Source: Lepus europaeus (lineage: Eukaryota; Chordata; Mammalia; Lagomorpha; Leporidae). From it: a DNA stretch of 64,000 nt. How positions within the stretch are numbered: the first letter of the stretch is position 1; each line of letters starts with the position of its first letter. The notes beneath the pieces are model-generated. The model saw only the letters and a list, made by a program, of their open reading frames with translations. It did no database searches and was not told where the DNA came from. Shown one piece after another: positions 13,301-27,100 of the stretch. Position numbers and translations under genes: made by a program. The stretch lies in assembly GCF_033115175.1 (NCBI RefSeq), contig NC_084828.1, positions 33,044,388-33,108,387 on the forward strand. The letters are read 5' to 3'.

Positions 13301-15172
13301 GGAAGAAAAGAATGAACGAGTATGTAACTCCCAAACTATTGTAGGACAAGACAGAATATGTTTTTTTAGAAAATGCAAAAGAAGACAAGATAAAAAAAAT
13401 GAAAGGGAAATTACATGGAACCAGTGAAGCAAATAGAAGGTAGTTCATAAGGTGGTGAAATTAAACCCAAGTATGTGATCAAATCAGAGCAGTAAGCCCA
13501 TTTATTTTGAGTCCTTAGTACTCTAGGACTCCTCTGTATTAAATATCCATATTGCTAAAAAGGATTTGAACCTTCAGGAGTCACTCAATGATCAACAAAT
13601 CTAAGTACGCTTTTATGTTATAGCTCCATGCTTCTTGCCACTCCAGCCCAACTTGTTCTGAGACAGAATAATTTGTTTTCCTTTTTAATGAATGTAATAC
13701 CAGCAAGTTCTAGGCATTGTTATCTAATGTGAGAGTGAACCATCACACGGATCTGCAAGGTCCTTAATGACTTGGCTTCATTTCCTCTGATGTTCCCTTT
13801 TTCTTTTTTTTTTTTTTAATTTTTGACAGGCAGAGTGGACAGTGAGAGAGAGAGAGACAGAGAGAAAGGTCTTCCTTTGCCGTTGGTTCACCCTCCAATG
13901 GCCGCCGTGGCCGGCACGCTGCGGCTGGCGCACCGTGCTGATCCGAAGCCAGGAGCCAGGTGCTTCTCCTGGTCTCCCATGGGGTGCAGGGCCCAAGCAC
14001 TTGGGCCATCCTCCACTGCACTCCTGGGCCATAGCAGAGAGCTGGCCTGGAAGAGAGGCAACCGGGACAGAATCCGACGCCCCGACCGGGACTAGAACCC
14101 AGTGTGCTGGCACCGCAAGGCGGAGGATTAGCCTGTTGAGCCACGGCGCCGGCCCCTTTTTCTTACAAATACTGTCTTCCAGCCACTGTGGCTTCCTTGA
14201 ATATGCTGAATATACCCACACATATCCTTTTGGCTTGCTACTTTACATCCTTCATGTCTTTGCTCAACTCCAACCTCATCAGCAGAAAATTCTCTAACTC
14301 ATCTACATTGAAGTTCAGTGAACACTCTTGCCAGGCATTTTCTGTCTCTTTATTCTACACAATTTTTCCCCACGGCACTTATTCTCATCTGACATACTTT
14401 ATTTTAACTTATGTCTTACTTTCACTAGACAATATTTTCCACTACGACAAGGATTTTTGATGTAGTTTTTTTATCTTTTATTTATGCATTTATAACACAA
14501 AGTACTTTGGCCCAGTGTAAACTGGTGATTTGGATATATGGTAGATTGATGAAGTACAGTTATCACAAATGATTAATTTAATGGATTTTCAGAAAAACTC
14601 ATAATTAAAAAAACATCATTTATTTTATTTTAAATTCAAAATTATAGACTCACTCTCACTGGGTTTTAAGGAGATATTATTTTATGCAAATGTCACCAAC
14701 CTGGTTATATAAATAGTTTGTGATTCTTGGATACTTCTCTTCTCAGGTTTAGGCATTCAAGAGCCCTTGGGACATATAGATTTTTATCCAAATGGAGGGA
14801 AAAAACAACCTGGCTGTCCTAAATCAATTTTTTCAGGTATAAAAACAGTAATTTTAAATGAATCAACATGATTAAAAAGGATAAAATAATCTTTTTTTCC
14901 TCTTAACTTTGGTTTAATCACCATTGCCTATTAAGAAAAGCTATTGATCAAAATGGATTAATTTAATCCTGCTTAGTTTGTACAAGTAAAAGTTACATCT
15001 AGACATTGATGAGACTATTATGTTTTAGTCCAACTGTTTTAATTCATCATTTTAGGAGAAATTTAAGTCATTGAGGAAGCAGAATTAGCTAAGGTCTCAT
15101 ATAACACAAGTTTGATCTCAGAACTTATGCTTTACAGTTGCCACAGTAAATACAAATATATATATGTATGTG

Positions 15173-15223
<51 letters not shown>

Positions 15224-16261
15224 TTGATGATTGTCTTGTGAACAGAGAAAGCTGAGGCACAGCTCCTGCTGTGGATTTTGGCTCACTTGAGTCATAGCTA
15301 GAAACATCTTAGGTCTTCAATGGCAATTGGTCATGTAATCACACATGGCCAAAGGTCACAGCAGCTAGAGAAGTTTGGTCAAGGGGATAAGTACATGAGA
15401 CACTGTGCAGAAACAGAAAGGTAATAGAGTTTATAAGTAAGCTGTTTCCTAGTGACTTCTGAAATTGAGTGGATGCACTGAGTGTGCAGGATTAGAAGAG
15501 AAAGATTCATTCATTAGTTATTAAATATAATAGCATTTTGTAGAGTTTGCTAAACTACTGAAATTAAGTATCTTTGTTGTGTTACTTATTACTTCAGAAA
15601 AGTTATAAATGTTATGCAAAACACATGCAAATTTAAGGTTTCAATGATGCTATTTGTTTAGTGGTGTGAGATGTAATCATCTGCTAGAATCAACACTTTA
15701 ATATTCTTAAGGCGAACAATATTTATTAGCACTTAATATTTTACTTTTTCCTAAATTATGTAAACTTGGTTGAATGCATCAACAACTGTTTTGTTTTTAA
15801 CCCTTAAGGAATTGAATTTATCAAATGTGACCACCAAAGAGCAGTTTACCTATTCATGGCAGCTTTGGAATCAAACTGCAATTTTGTTTCATTTCCTTGT
15901 CAATCTTACAAAGACTACAAGAGTAGTTTATGTGTGGACTGTGACAGTTATAAGGAAAAGTCATGTCCTAGGCTAGGTAAGAGAATGGTTATTTTGTTAT
16001 AAATCTTTTTTGAAATGAATAACATAATGTATTATTAGTATTTTCTGCTGGAAACTAAACTATACTTTATATTTATTTATGAAAATGTTAACATTTATGG
16101 AAAATTATCTGAGATGATGTTGCATATGTTTCATTATTTACTAAATTTTTAAAAAATATTTAATTAGAGGCACATGGTTGCCTGCCTTTAGAAAACTGTT
16201 TATTTTCACTTTATTTGATAGGTTGGAGGGTGGTGGTGGGGCAGGGCAGGGCAGGGCAGAG

Positions 16262-16315
<54 letters not shown>

Positions 16316-19300
16316 CATTTACTTGTTCACTCCCCAAATGCCTTCAAAAGCCTGGGCTGGGCGGCTGAAACCAAGAACTCCATCCAGGTTTCCCACATGG
16401 AGAATAGGGACCTATGTACTTGAGCCATCAAGGATGTGCATTACCAAGAAGAAGAGGAGTCAGAACTTGAACCAGACACACCAATATGTGAAGCAGGCAT
16501 CCCAAAGGGCAACTTAATGTCCACTCCAATGCTCACCCCAATTTGACTGCCTTTCTATGCTCAGTGTAGTGGGTAAATTAGGTGGCCTCATGATGATCCT
16601 TGTTCTTTTTTTATATAAAAAGATTGATTTAATTATTTGAAAGACAGAGTTACAGATCAGCGGAGGCAGAGACAGACAGAGCTTCTGTCCGCTGGTTCAC
16701 TCTCCCAATAACCTCAACGGCCAGACCTGGGCCAATCCAAAGAAAAGAACAAGGAGTTTCTTCTGAGTCCCCCACATGGGTGCAGGGGACCAAGTGCTTG
16801 GGCCAACTTCTACTGCTTTCCTAGGCCATAGCAGAAAGTTGGATCAAAAATGGAGGGATACTGGCGATGCAAGCCACAGCTTTTGGCTTTACCCTCTACG
16901 CCACAGTGCCAGCCTCGATCCTTGTTCTTGATACACAAGAGGATCAGTCATCTGAGTGTTTCCACTTGAAGAAAGAAACTTGCACTTCCTTAGCAGCACT
17001 GAGCATTTTTGCTTTTCAATGAGATGTCTTAGAACAAGTGAAGAGATGTTAACCAGGAGTAGTTCTTCATTTGCTGTCACTAGGTAGACATGAATCATAT
17101 GAAAAAATGAGATCAATAGCTGTTAATTTTTATCCAAAAAGTTTGAAATTCATGCATAATTTATTCTTAATATGCATTTTCCATGAACTTTTGAAAACTG
17201 ATTTGAATGAATTAAAGAAAGTTTTGTACTAAAATGAACTGACCATTTAATTCCATTTCCCATGAACTTTTTGAAGTGCCCTCATACAGATCATTAACTT
17301 CTAAATCAATAAACCTTGGTAAGAACTGTTAAGCTTTGCAGCATCTAACTTCTCCCCTGCCGGTGGGAAATTATGAATAAAAAAAGAATTCGTGTCAAAA
17401 TGGATTGTTATGGGCAGGTGTGTAGCCTACTGGTTAGTATGTCCATGTCCCACATTACAATAGCTCCTGACTCTGGCTCCTGACTCCAGCTTCTTGCCAA
17501 TGCAGACCCTAGGAAGCAGCAATGATGACTTAAAGAATTAGGTACCTACCACCCATCTGAAAGACCTGCATTGAATTTTTGGCTCATGGCCTCAGCCCTG
17601 GTCCAATCCTGGCCATTCAAGATATTTGAGGAGTGAGCCAAATAGGAACTTTTTTATATATGTGCATACCTCTCTGCTTCTCAAACATATTAATAATAAT
17701 AATAATCTAGAGGCAATCTAAGAAGGTTATTTGTTCAGGGTTTTCCCAGCAGGTCATGAGCATGTATGTATGTGGTTTGTCTCTCATGGGAGAACCATCC
17801 ACATGTTTCCAAAGCCAGTAAGCCTCAAGAATGAGCAGTGATTACAAAGGTTGAAATTAAATCCTCTGTAAGCAGTTGTCTTCAGCAGGACTGAATACAT
17901 AGGGAGAATCTCTGGAAGAGGCATGTACCGTGCAAGTTTGCCAGTGTTATTTTTTCACAGACTACTTCTTCCCACAGCCATCACGTGGGAATTCATTGTC
18001 TTTGGATCTATGTTGAGGATTGCTTTTCTGGCCCTTTTGTTGTCCCATATAATGAGAAAATAGTCAACTAGTTAGACTATGTGGATTACTCAAGAGAATA
18101 AGTGAGAAATCAAGTGAAAACTGAATTCTCACTTCAGCATTCTTTCTACTAAATTCAAATTTGGAAATAACAATGTGGGAACAGAAAAGTTTCTGAAATA
18201 CACATGTACTTTATCTGTGTTATTTAAATAATATGTATAAATAATATATAATATTCACATGTAATATATTGTATATATTTATAATTTTATAATTTTAGCA
18301 TTAATATTTTATTAATTTCAAATGTATTAATCTATGTATTATATGTATATATAATATATATCTACAAATATATGTATTATATAATATGTGTAAATACACA
18401 AGTAGTGTACACATTATATATTATATGACTAAGACATATATGTAATGTACATATTCTACATGTACATATAATGTGTATTTGTGAAGTATATATTAAATAC
18501 ACATTACATAGTATGTATATGGATTCTATTTCTCTCTACATACACACACAGAGATATATGCTTATAGTATATAATGCATACACATACATGTCATAGCTGA
18601 ATATATGTATATTCTCGTAGAGGGGCTATACTCATGATGCTAACTTGTATGTTTGAATTTTATGTAATTAATTTAAATGCTAAATTTATCCAAAGAGTTA
18701 TAAGTAAAATTTGAACTTATAATATAATAGTACAAACTGTTAGAAAGGAATTGTAGCCATATGGAGAATGTTAAGCTCTGATAATACTTTTAGGGAGTGG
18801 ATATATTTGTGACTACTTAACTTGAGTTGTTATTGTATTTAAAATAAATTCAATGTTAAATTATTTGAAAAATGTTTTTTAAAAGTCTTAAAAATCCATG
18901 ATGATTATATACATAGATCCTTGAGGTACTTTTGTGATTTGAAGTACTTTTTAAGCAATTTGATGAAAGTGCAATTTTCAGTGTTCTTTTATCAAAACTC
19001 AGGTTATCAAGCGGAGCTATGGAAAGATGTTTTAGAAGAAAGAATGAAAGGATGGCCTACTTGGACCACTGTGTTTTTGGATACTAGTGGCACAAATCCA
19101 TTCTGTAGTAAGTTATTAGTGTATTAAACAAATGAGCAAACTATTAGTTTTTTAATATTCATTTACACTTTATCCAAAGTGTTCTTTGAATCTATTCAAA
19201 TTTCATCAAATACTTGCAAGAAACTTTAAAATTTGTTGGAGTAGTTAGACAAATTTAAGACTTGATTATTTTGATACTTGAGTAATATTTTCCCAAAGAC

Positions 19301-22300
19301 ATAATCAATACTTCCCTCCCCCCAGATTTACATGATTATGTTTTAGAAGCGAGTATTTGTTGGATATTTGGAAGGCAAATATTTTCTCACCTTCTATAAC
19401 TTTTATTTCTTTTTATGAAGATTTTTGCAGAACAAAGTGTTTAGTTTAGATTAGAAATAACTGATCCCTTTTTAAAATCATTTTATTGAAATACAGTATA
19501 CATACTGGGAAATGTCCGTAAGTTGGCTCTTCACTTTGTTATGTGTTTTCTTTGGAGTGCAGAATCTTCTCAGCTGGATACATTTGTCAATTTTGGCTTT
19601 GATTGCCTCTTTCTGGGGTCTTTTCCAACAAATCTTTGCCTATGCCAATCTCTTGAGAGTTTGCCAATGATCTCCTTTAGTAATTTAATGTATCAGGTCA
19701 TAGATTTGGATTCTTGGTCCATTGTGAGTTGATTTTTGTTTATGGTTTGAGGTAAGGGTCTTGTTTCAACTTCTACATGTAGAAATCCAATTTTTTGAAC
19801 ACCATTTTTTGAAGAGAATTTCCTTTCTCCAGGGAATTACTTTGGCTCATTTGTCAAAAATTAATTGGGTATTGATGTGTGGTTTTATTTCTGAGGTTTC
19901 TCTCTTACTCCAATGATCTGCATGTCTGTTTTTATGCCAGTACTAGTCTGTTTTGATTATAACTGCCCTGTAGTATGTCTTGAAATCTGGTATTGTGGTG
20001 CTTTTGGTTTTGTGTTTATTGTGTAAAATTGCTTTGGGTAATCAGGGTCTCTTGTGTTTCCACATGAATTTTAGAATTGTTCTTTCTAGATCTACAAAGA
20101 CTGGTCTGGAATTTTGATTGGTATTTCATGTAATCTGTAAATTGCTTAGGTGGTATGGACATTTTTATGATATTAATTCTTCCAATTTATGAACATTGAA
20201 GCTGTTTTGCATTTTTTGTGTCTTTTTCTATTTCTTTCCTTAATGTTTTGTAATTTTCATTGTGGAGATCTTTCATATCCTTGGGTAAATTTATTCTAAG
20301 GTATTTACATTCTTTTTTCACTATTGTGAATATGACTGTTTATATGTGTTCTTTTCACCCAGAGCATTTTGGTACATAAAAATGTTATTGATATTATAAT
20401 TTTATTGATTGAGTGTTGATGTTATATCCTGTAATTTGCTGAATTCTCTTTGAGTTTCGATAGTCTCACAGAGGAGAATTTGGTTTTCCCCTTTAAAAGG
20501 CTTATGGTATCTGCAAACAGGTATTATTTGACTTTCTCCATTGCAATTTGTATTCATTTGATTTTTTTTTTTTTGCCTAAATGCTTTGGTTAAAACTTCC
20601 AGAATTATATTGGATAATAATTACAGACTGGGCATCCTTGTATGGTTTTCTTAGTGGAAATGCTTTCACTGTTTTCCTGTTCAATCTGATGCTGGTTCTG
20701 GGTTGTCGTATATTGCCTTAATTGTGTTAAGGTATGTTCTTTCTATTAGGATTTCTATATAATTCTTGTACAGGGACATCACTTTCTTTTTTTTTTTTTC
20801 TGTCCTTTCAGAATTTCATTTTGCTAGTAATTAATTTTTAAAATTTTTTTAAACTTTTATTTAATGAATATAAATTTCCAATGTACAGCTTATGGATTAC
20901 AATGGCTTCCCCCTCCCATAACTTCCTTCCCACCTGCAACCCTCCCCTCTTCTGCTCCCTCTCCCCTTCCATCAATTTCTTTCTTTAAATTAGGGAAGTT
21001 TTCTGTAATTATTTCACTAACAAGTCTTTCTAATCCATTCTTTCTTTTTCTTTTCTTTTCTTTTCTTTCTTTCTTTTTTCTTTTCTTTTCTTTTTCTTTT
21101 TTTTTTTTTTTGACAGGCAGAGTTAGACAGTGAGAGAGAGACAGAGAGAAAGGTCTTCCTTTTCTGTTGGTTCACCCCCCAAATCCAAAGCCAGGAGCCA
21201 GCCACTTCCTCCTGGTCTCCCATGTGGGTGGAGGGCCCAAGCACTTGGGCCATCCTCCACTGCCTTCCTGGGCCACAGCAGAGAGCTGGACAGGAAGAGG
21301 AGCAACCGGGACAGAATCTGATGCCCCAACCGGGACTAGAACCCGGGGTGCCTGTGCCACAGGCGGAGGATTAGCCAAGTGAGCAGCAGCGTCGGCCCCA
21401 TTCTTTCTTTCAATGCCTTCAGGAACTCCTAAGACCCGTATGTTGGGTCATTTGATAGTATCCTATAGATTTCCAACAGCGTTTTTTAGTTTTATAATTT
21501 CTTCTTCTTGTTCTTGGTCTGACTATAAAATTTCCAGAGATTTGTCTTCTAATTCAGATATTCTTTCTTCTGCCTCACTGAATCTGTTGTAAAGGCTTTC
21601 TGCCTCATTTTTTTATTTGATCTATTTTGTAATTTCCAATATTTTATTTTGATTTCTTTTTAAAATCTCAATTTCATGGGAAAATTTTCATTCATGTCAT
21701 GTATGGATTACTTTAATTCATGGATTTGCTTCTGATTACTTCTAAGTAAACCTGTGATCAATCTGTTGAATTCTTTTTCTGGCATTTCTTCTATCTCTTC
21801 ATCTTCACATTCCAGTATTAAAGTGCTGTTGTGTTCTTTTGGGTGCATGATCATGCTGTCTTCCTTATTCTTATTGAATCGCTGCATTTATTTTTAGACA
21901 TTTGTGGAGATACTTGTTTTTTTTTTTTTTTTCCCTGTGATGGCTTTTATCTTTGGGCTATACCTCTGTGGCTTAGTGAATACCCAGAGGCATGTGCTGG
22001 ATGTGACCAGGGAGCTCTGTTCATTGCTCCAGGGTGAAATTATTTATTTGCGATACAGAGTTACAGAGAGAGGAAGAGATAGAAAAAAACCTTCCATCTG
22101 GTGGTTCACTACAAAAATGGCTTAGGCTGACCCAGACAAAAGCCAGGAGCCTGGAACTCCATCCGGGTCTCACATGGTGCAAGGGTCAAGTACTTAGGGC
22201 ATCCTCTGCTGCTTTCCCAGGTGCATTAGCAAGGTGCTGGATCAGAAGTGGAGCAGTGGGACTCGATTCACTGTGCTTATGGGATGGCAGCGTTGCTGGC

Positions 22301-22369
22301 GGCGGCTTAACCCACTGAATGACAATGCTGGCCCCAATTTTAAAATGTTTGTTCATTTTCATCTACTTG

Positions 22370-22413
<44 letters not shown>

Positions 22414-23640
22414 TCCATCTGCTGCTTCATTACCCAAATGGCTGCTATACAGAGTCCTGGGCAAGGCAGAAGCCAGGCTCTTGGAACTCCTCCTAGGGAT
22501 GGGAGCGGCCCTCTGCTGCCTTCCAGAATGAATTAGCAGGATTCTGGATCTGGAGCAGAATAGCCAGGATTCAAACCAATATTCCCATATGTGATGCAGG
22601 TGTCCCCAGTGGGTCAACCAACTGTGCCACAATACCCATTTCATGTTTTACTTCTTAAAATGCTTACATATTCATTTTTATTTGAAAGAGCAACAGCAAA
22701 AGATTGAGTGATCTTCCATCTGCTGATTTACTCTCAGGGCTGGGTCAGGCCAAAGCCATGGGTAGCAGATTCAGTACTCGAGCCATCTGATTAATAGTAC
22801 TTGTATATGTAATGTAAACCTAGATATTATATATATATATACATGTATATAAATATATATAAATATGTGTATGTGTCTGTGTATTTGTATACATAGCAAA
22901 ACAAAACCAAGTTTAAAAACTAATGTGAACTGAATTTTCTATTTTTGTTTTGTAGCCTATTATTTTGTTCTTAGTATAATTGCTCTGGATAAGACTATGA
23001 ATGATGGCATTATTTCGCTTAAATTATTAAACCATCTTGGAGTGGCTGAAGAGCCAAAACTTTATGAGTAAGTAAAATTTAGTATGTTTTCTTTTATAAA
23101 TTGAATATTTAATTTCTTGAGCATATAGTTCAGCATATAATCCACACAATATAGATTTTATATGCAGAAAATATAGAAATGTTAAATATTAAAAGGATTT
23201 AGTGTGCTAAATTGAATTATTTTATTCTAAAGAGAAACATACGGAGTGGGAAAGGGATTAAATAACTTGTTTATGCTATGCAGCTAGTCACAACAAAAGT
23301 AAGATTAGTTGAAAAGGAAAGCATTTTTTTCTCTTTGTCATTTCACTCTCAATCCAGTATTATTCCTACCACCCTTGTTTGCTGCTTCTCTTTTAATTTT
23401 CAGGATCATTGTATTCACAGTGGTGTGAAAATATGTCTGCCAACTTCTGTTAATAACAGGATGATAAATCTTGGTGTTTCAGAATCACTCTGAGCCACAA
23501 AGCTTCCAAATAATTGGGGAGGGTTTTGATTTTTTCTCAATATTTCATGTAACTGTTTATGTATATATATATATGTATATATATGTGTTATGGATGTATG
23601 CATTAAAAATTTAAATGTATGTATTGAGAGAGGTACAGAC

Positions 23641-23681
<41 letters not shown>

Positions 23682-24067
23682 TTTGATTCTCTGGTATATC
23701 CACCAAATGAACACAATAGTTGGAGCTAGGCTGGAGCTGGAGACATGAACTGGAAACTCAATCCAGGTCTCCTATGTGAGTGGTAGAGACCTAACTACTC
23801 TAGCATATTTGCCACCTCCCAGTAATTACATTAGCAAGAAGCTAAAATCAGAAACTAGAACTCAGAAGTCAGCACAGGCACTCTAGTGTGGGATCTTAGA
23901 TGGTATCTTAGATCTTAGATGGTATCTTCAACCACTAGGTTAATATCTTGTCCCTGTATATGGATTATTAATGTCATCCAGGTATCTGAAAAATGTCCTT
24001 TTTTTAAAAAAAAAAGATTTACTTATTTATTTGAAAGTCAAAGTTACACACCGAAAGAGGGAGATGC

Positions 24068-24111
<44 letters not shown>

Positions 24112-27100
24112 CTTCTATCTGTTGTTTCACTCTCCAGTTGGCTGCAACAGTCAGAGCTGCACCAATCAGAAGCCAGGAGCCAGGAGCTTCTTCCAGGTCT
24201 CCCATGCAGGTGCAGGGGCCCAAGGACTTGAGCCATCCTCCATTGCTTTCCCAGGCCATAGCAGAGAGCTGGATTGGAAGTGGAGCAGCCAGGACTCGAA
24301 CTGGCACCCATATGGGATGCCCGTACTGCAGGCGGCAGCTTTACCCGCTATGCCACAGCACCGGCCCCTGAAAAATGTTCTTAGCTTGAGTTTATTGAAT
24401 GTATATTTTATGTTCTATAAATTCTAAAACTAGGAAATAAATTTCCTCTTAAATGAAAAATTATATAAAGGTATATGTTAATAAAATCATGATTACTGAT
24501 CTGCTATGTTAGATTTCTGGCTCACCAGTACCTTGAAGAGAAGATGGATGCACAACAGTTCAATTTAAGTTTTTTTTTTTTTTTTTTTTTGACAGGCAGA
24601 GTGGACAGTGAGAGAGAGAGATAGAGAGAAAGGTCTTCCTTTGCCGTTGGTTCACCCTCCAATGGCCGCCGCGGTAGGCGCGCTGCGGCCGGCGCACCAC
24701 GCTGATCTGATGGCAGGAGCCAGGTGCTTCTCCTGGTCTCCCATGGGGTGCAGGGCCCAAGCACTTGGGCCATCCTCCACTGCACTCCCTGGCCACAGCA
24801 GAGAGCTGGCCTGGAAGAGGGGCAACCGGGACAGGATTGGTGCCCCGACCAGGACTAGAACCCGGTGTGCCGGCGCCACAAGGCGGAGGATTAGCCTATT
24901 GAGCCGCAGCACCGGCCTCAATTTAAGTTTTGACTTGTGAATGACATTGGAATTTCAGGAGGCACAGTTGATGTCATCACATTTACTCCAGTCACATTTA
25001 GACTGTTTCAGTACCTGAATTGATAATTAACTAAATCTAATATGTGCTGGACCTCGGACCTGAGTATACAGTGACATGCAAACTTATTCAACCATCATAT
25101 GTGAACCAGTTTAAAATGTCCCTGCCTGCTTATTTATTTGCACGCTAGTATCCCAAACAGTTGTAGTGATACATTTACTGTTAGAGTATTATTAATGAAA
25201 ATAATTATGAATATATTATTAAGGAAACAGAATGAAAATATAAAAGCAATAGCTAATAATACATGCAGTTTTTTTTCCAGAAAAAAAATTTTCAAAGTCT
25301 GGAGTGTACAGAGAAAATAATTTTAAAAAGTATAAGATGATAGAGCCGGCGCCGTGGCTTAACAGGCTAATCCTCCGCTTTGCGGAGCGGGCACACTGGG
25401 TTCTAGTCCCGGTTGTGGTGTTGGATTCTATCCCAGTTGCCCCTCTTCCGTGCCAGCTCTCTGCTATGGCCCCGGAAGGCAGTGGAGGATGGCCCAAGTG
25501 CTTGGGCCCTGCACTGGCATGGGAGACCGGGAGAAGCACCTGGCTCCTGGCTTTGGATCAGCGAGATGTGCCGGCCGCAGCGGCCATTGGAGGGTGACCC
25601 AACGGCAAAAGGAAGACCTTTCTCTCTGTCTCTCTCTCTCACTATCCACTCTGCCTGTCAAAAAGAAAAAAAAAAGGTATAAGATGATAAAACATACTGA
25701 TAATCTCTGTTACTCAAACAACAAAAATAAGACCATTCCTTCATGGAACACCATGGTCACCTTTAGAAACAATATCCTGTGTTAACAATCAGCCTCAATT
25801 GTTTTTATATTTTTAGATAAACATTTTAATATTAGATTATATAAGCTTAATTTTCTTAAAGTTCATAAAGGTATTGCACATAAAATTTAATAGCTGGATA
25901 GAATTGGTAGTGAGAGAGAAGCAATTTTTTTTTGTTCTTTCTCTTTTTATTTTTTTAAAGATTTATTTTTATTTGAAAGGGAGAGTGACTGGGGGAGGGA
26001 GGGAGAGAGAGCCAGAGGAAGAGAGAGAGAGAGAAAGAGTGAGGAAGAGAGAGAGAGAGAAAAGAGAGAGAAAGAGAGTCTTTTTCTACTGGTTCATTCC
26101 CCAAATGGTAACAATTAAAGAAACCAAACCAGAATTCCAATGCAAGTTTTTCATTTTCATCAAGCCCCCTTCCCCTTTTTAAATTAGGAGAAATTTTAAT
26201 CCCTTTTCACCTAATTTTGAACACTATTGAATGTATTATAGTAGTAAATAATAATGTTATTCCTGATAGTTCATGGCTGAATTGCTTGAAATTTGTGCAT
26301 ATCTATATATTAATACATACATAGTTGATTTTTTATTGTTGTTATAAATATACTTTGTTAGCCTTCAATAATTCATTAATCTAACAAGTTATACATCACA
26401 AAATTTATTTGATATTTTACAAAACAATGGGGACCTAAACTGAAATAGGTAGGGTTATTATATTCAAGGTCACAGAATACTGGAGGAGTGTAATGCATAG
26501 CCACTACCTTAAGGAATGAAATCTATAATAGAAGACCACTTAACAGACTGCCAGAACCCGGAGGGGAAACAAGGCAGCATTTGAAGGGAAGGGAAGATGG
26601 TCAGGAAACAAGTTACTTTCAAAGGCATGGGGATCGGAAAATACTCCCACTGAGGAATGGAGCCCTGGCTACAGGTCCTAGAGGAAGTGTCTTGGTTGTT
26701 CAGGAGGCAAGGAAACCATGGGTCTTTATTTACTTGACAAACATCGTATTCCATGCAGGACACTGTGGACTAGTGGGCCATTTGATTCAAATACTTTTTA
26801 ATTTTTTAAAATAATTTTTTCAATTTTTTTTAAAAAGTATTAATACAAAGAGTACATATTGTATGTATTTCATAGGTACAATTCTAAGAAGATATTTCCC
26901 TCCTTTGGTGCCCCCTTCATTCTTTTTTTTTAACTTTTATAATGAAGGAACATAAAATATGGAAATGAATGCACATCTGTTATAATCTAGCCATCTAAAC
27001 CTATCTAGTGGCTTCAATATTTTTCTGTTAAATTACTTTCTAATTAATTTAATCCTACTCTGAGATTTGTACTATAATTTAGATGCCAGGGGGAGTCAAG

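Noticed and set aside
13778..14221. Long open frames of 126-151 codons on both strands
   Set aside because: They lie almost entirely inside a GC-rich CSINE. The same frames recur in every young CSINE in the window, so they are element sequence and not genes.
18200..18620. AT-rich block as a possible matrix attachment region or origin
   Set aside because: Composition alone does not support a function; it reads as degenerate TA repeats.
23415..23714. Minus-strand frame with a long Ser-Leu repeat
   Set aside because: Translation of a GA microsatellite within an old SINE.
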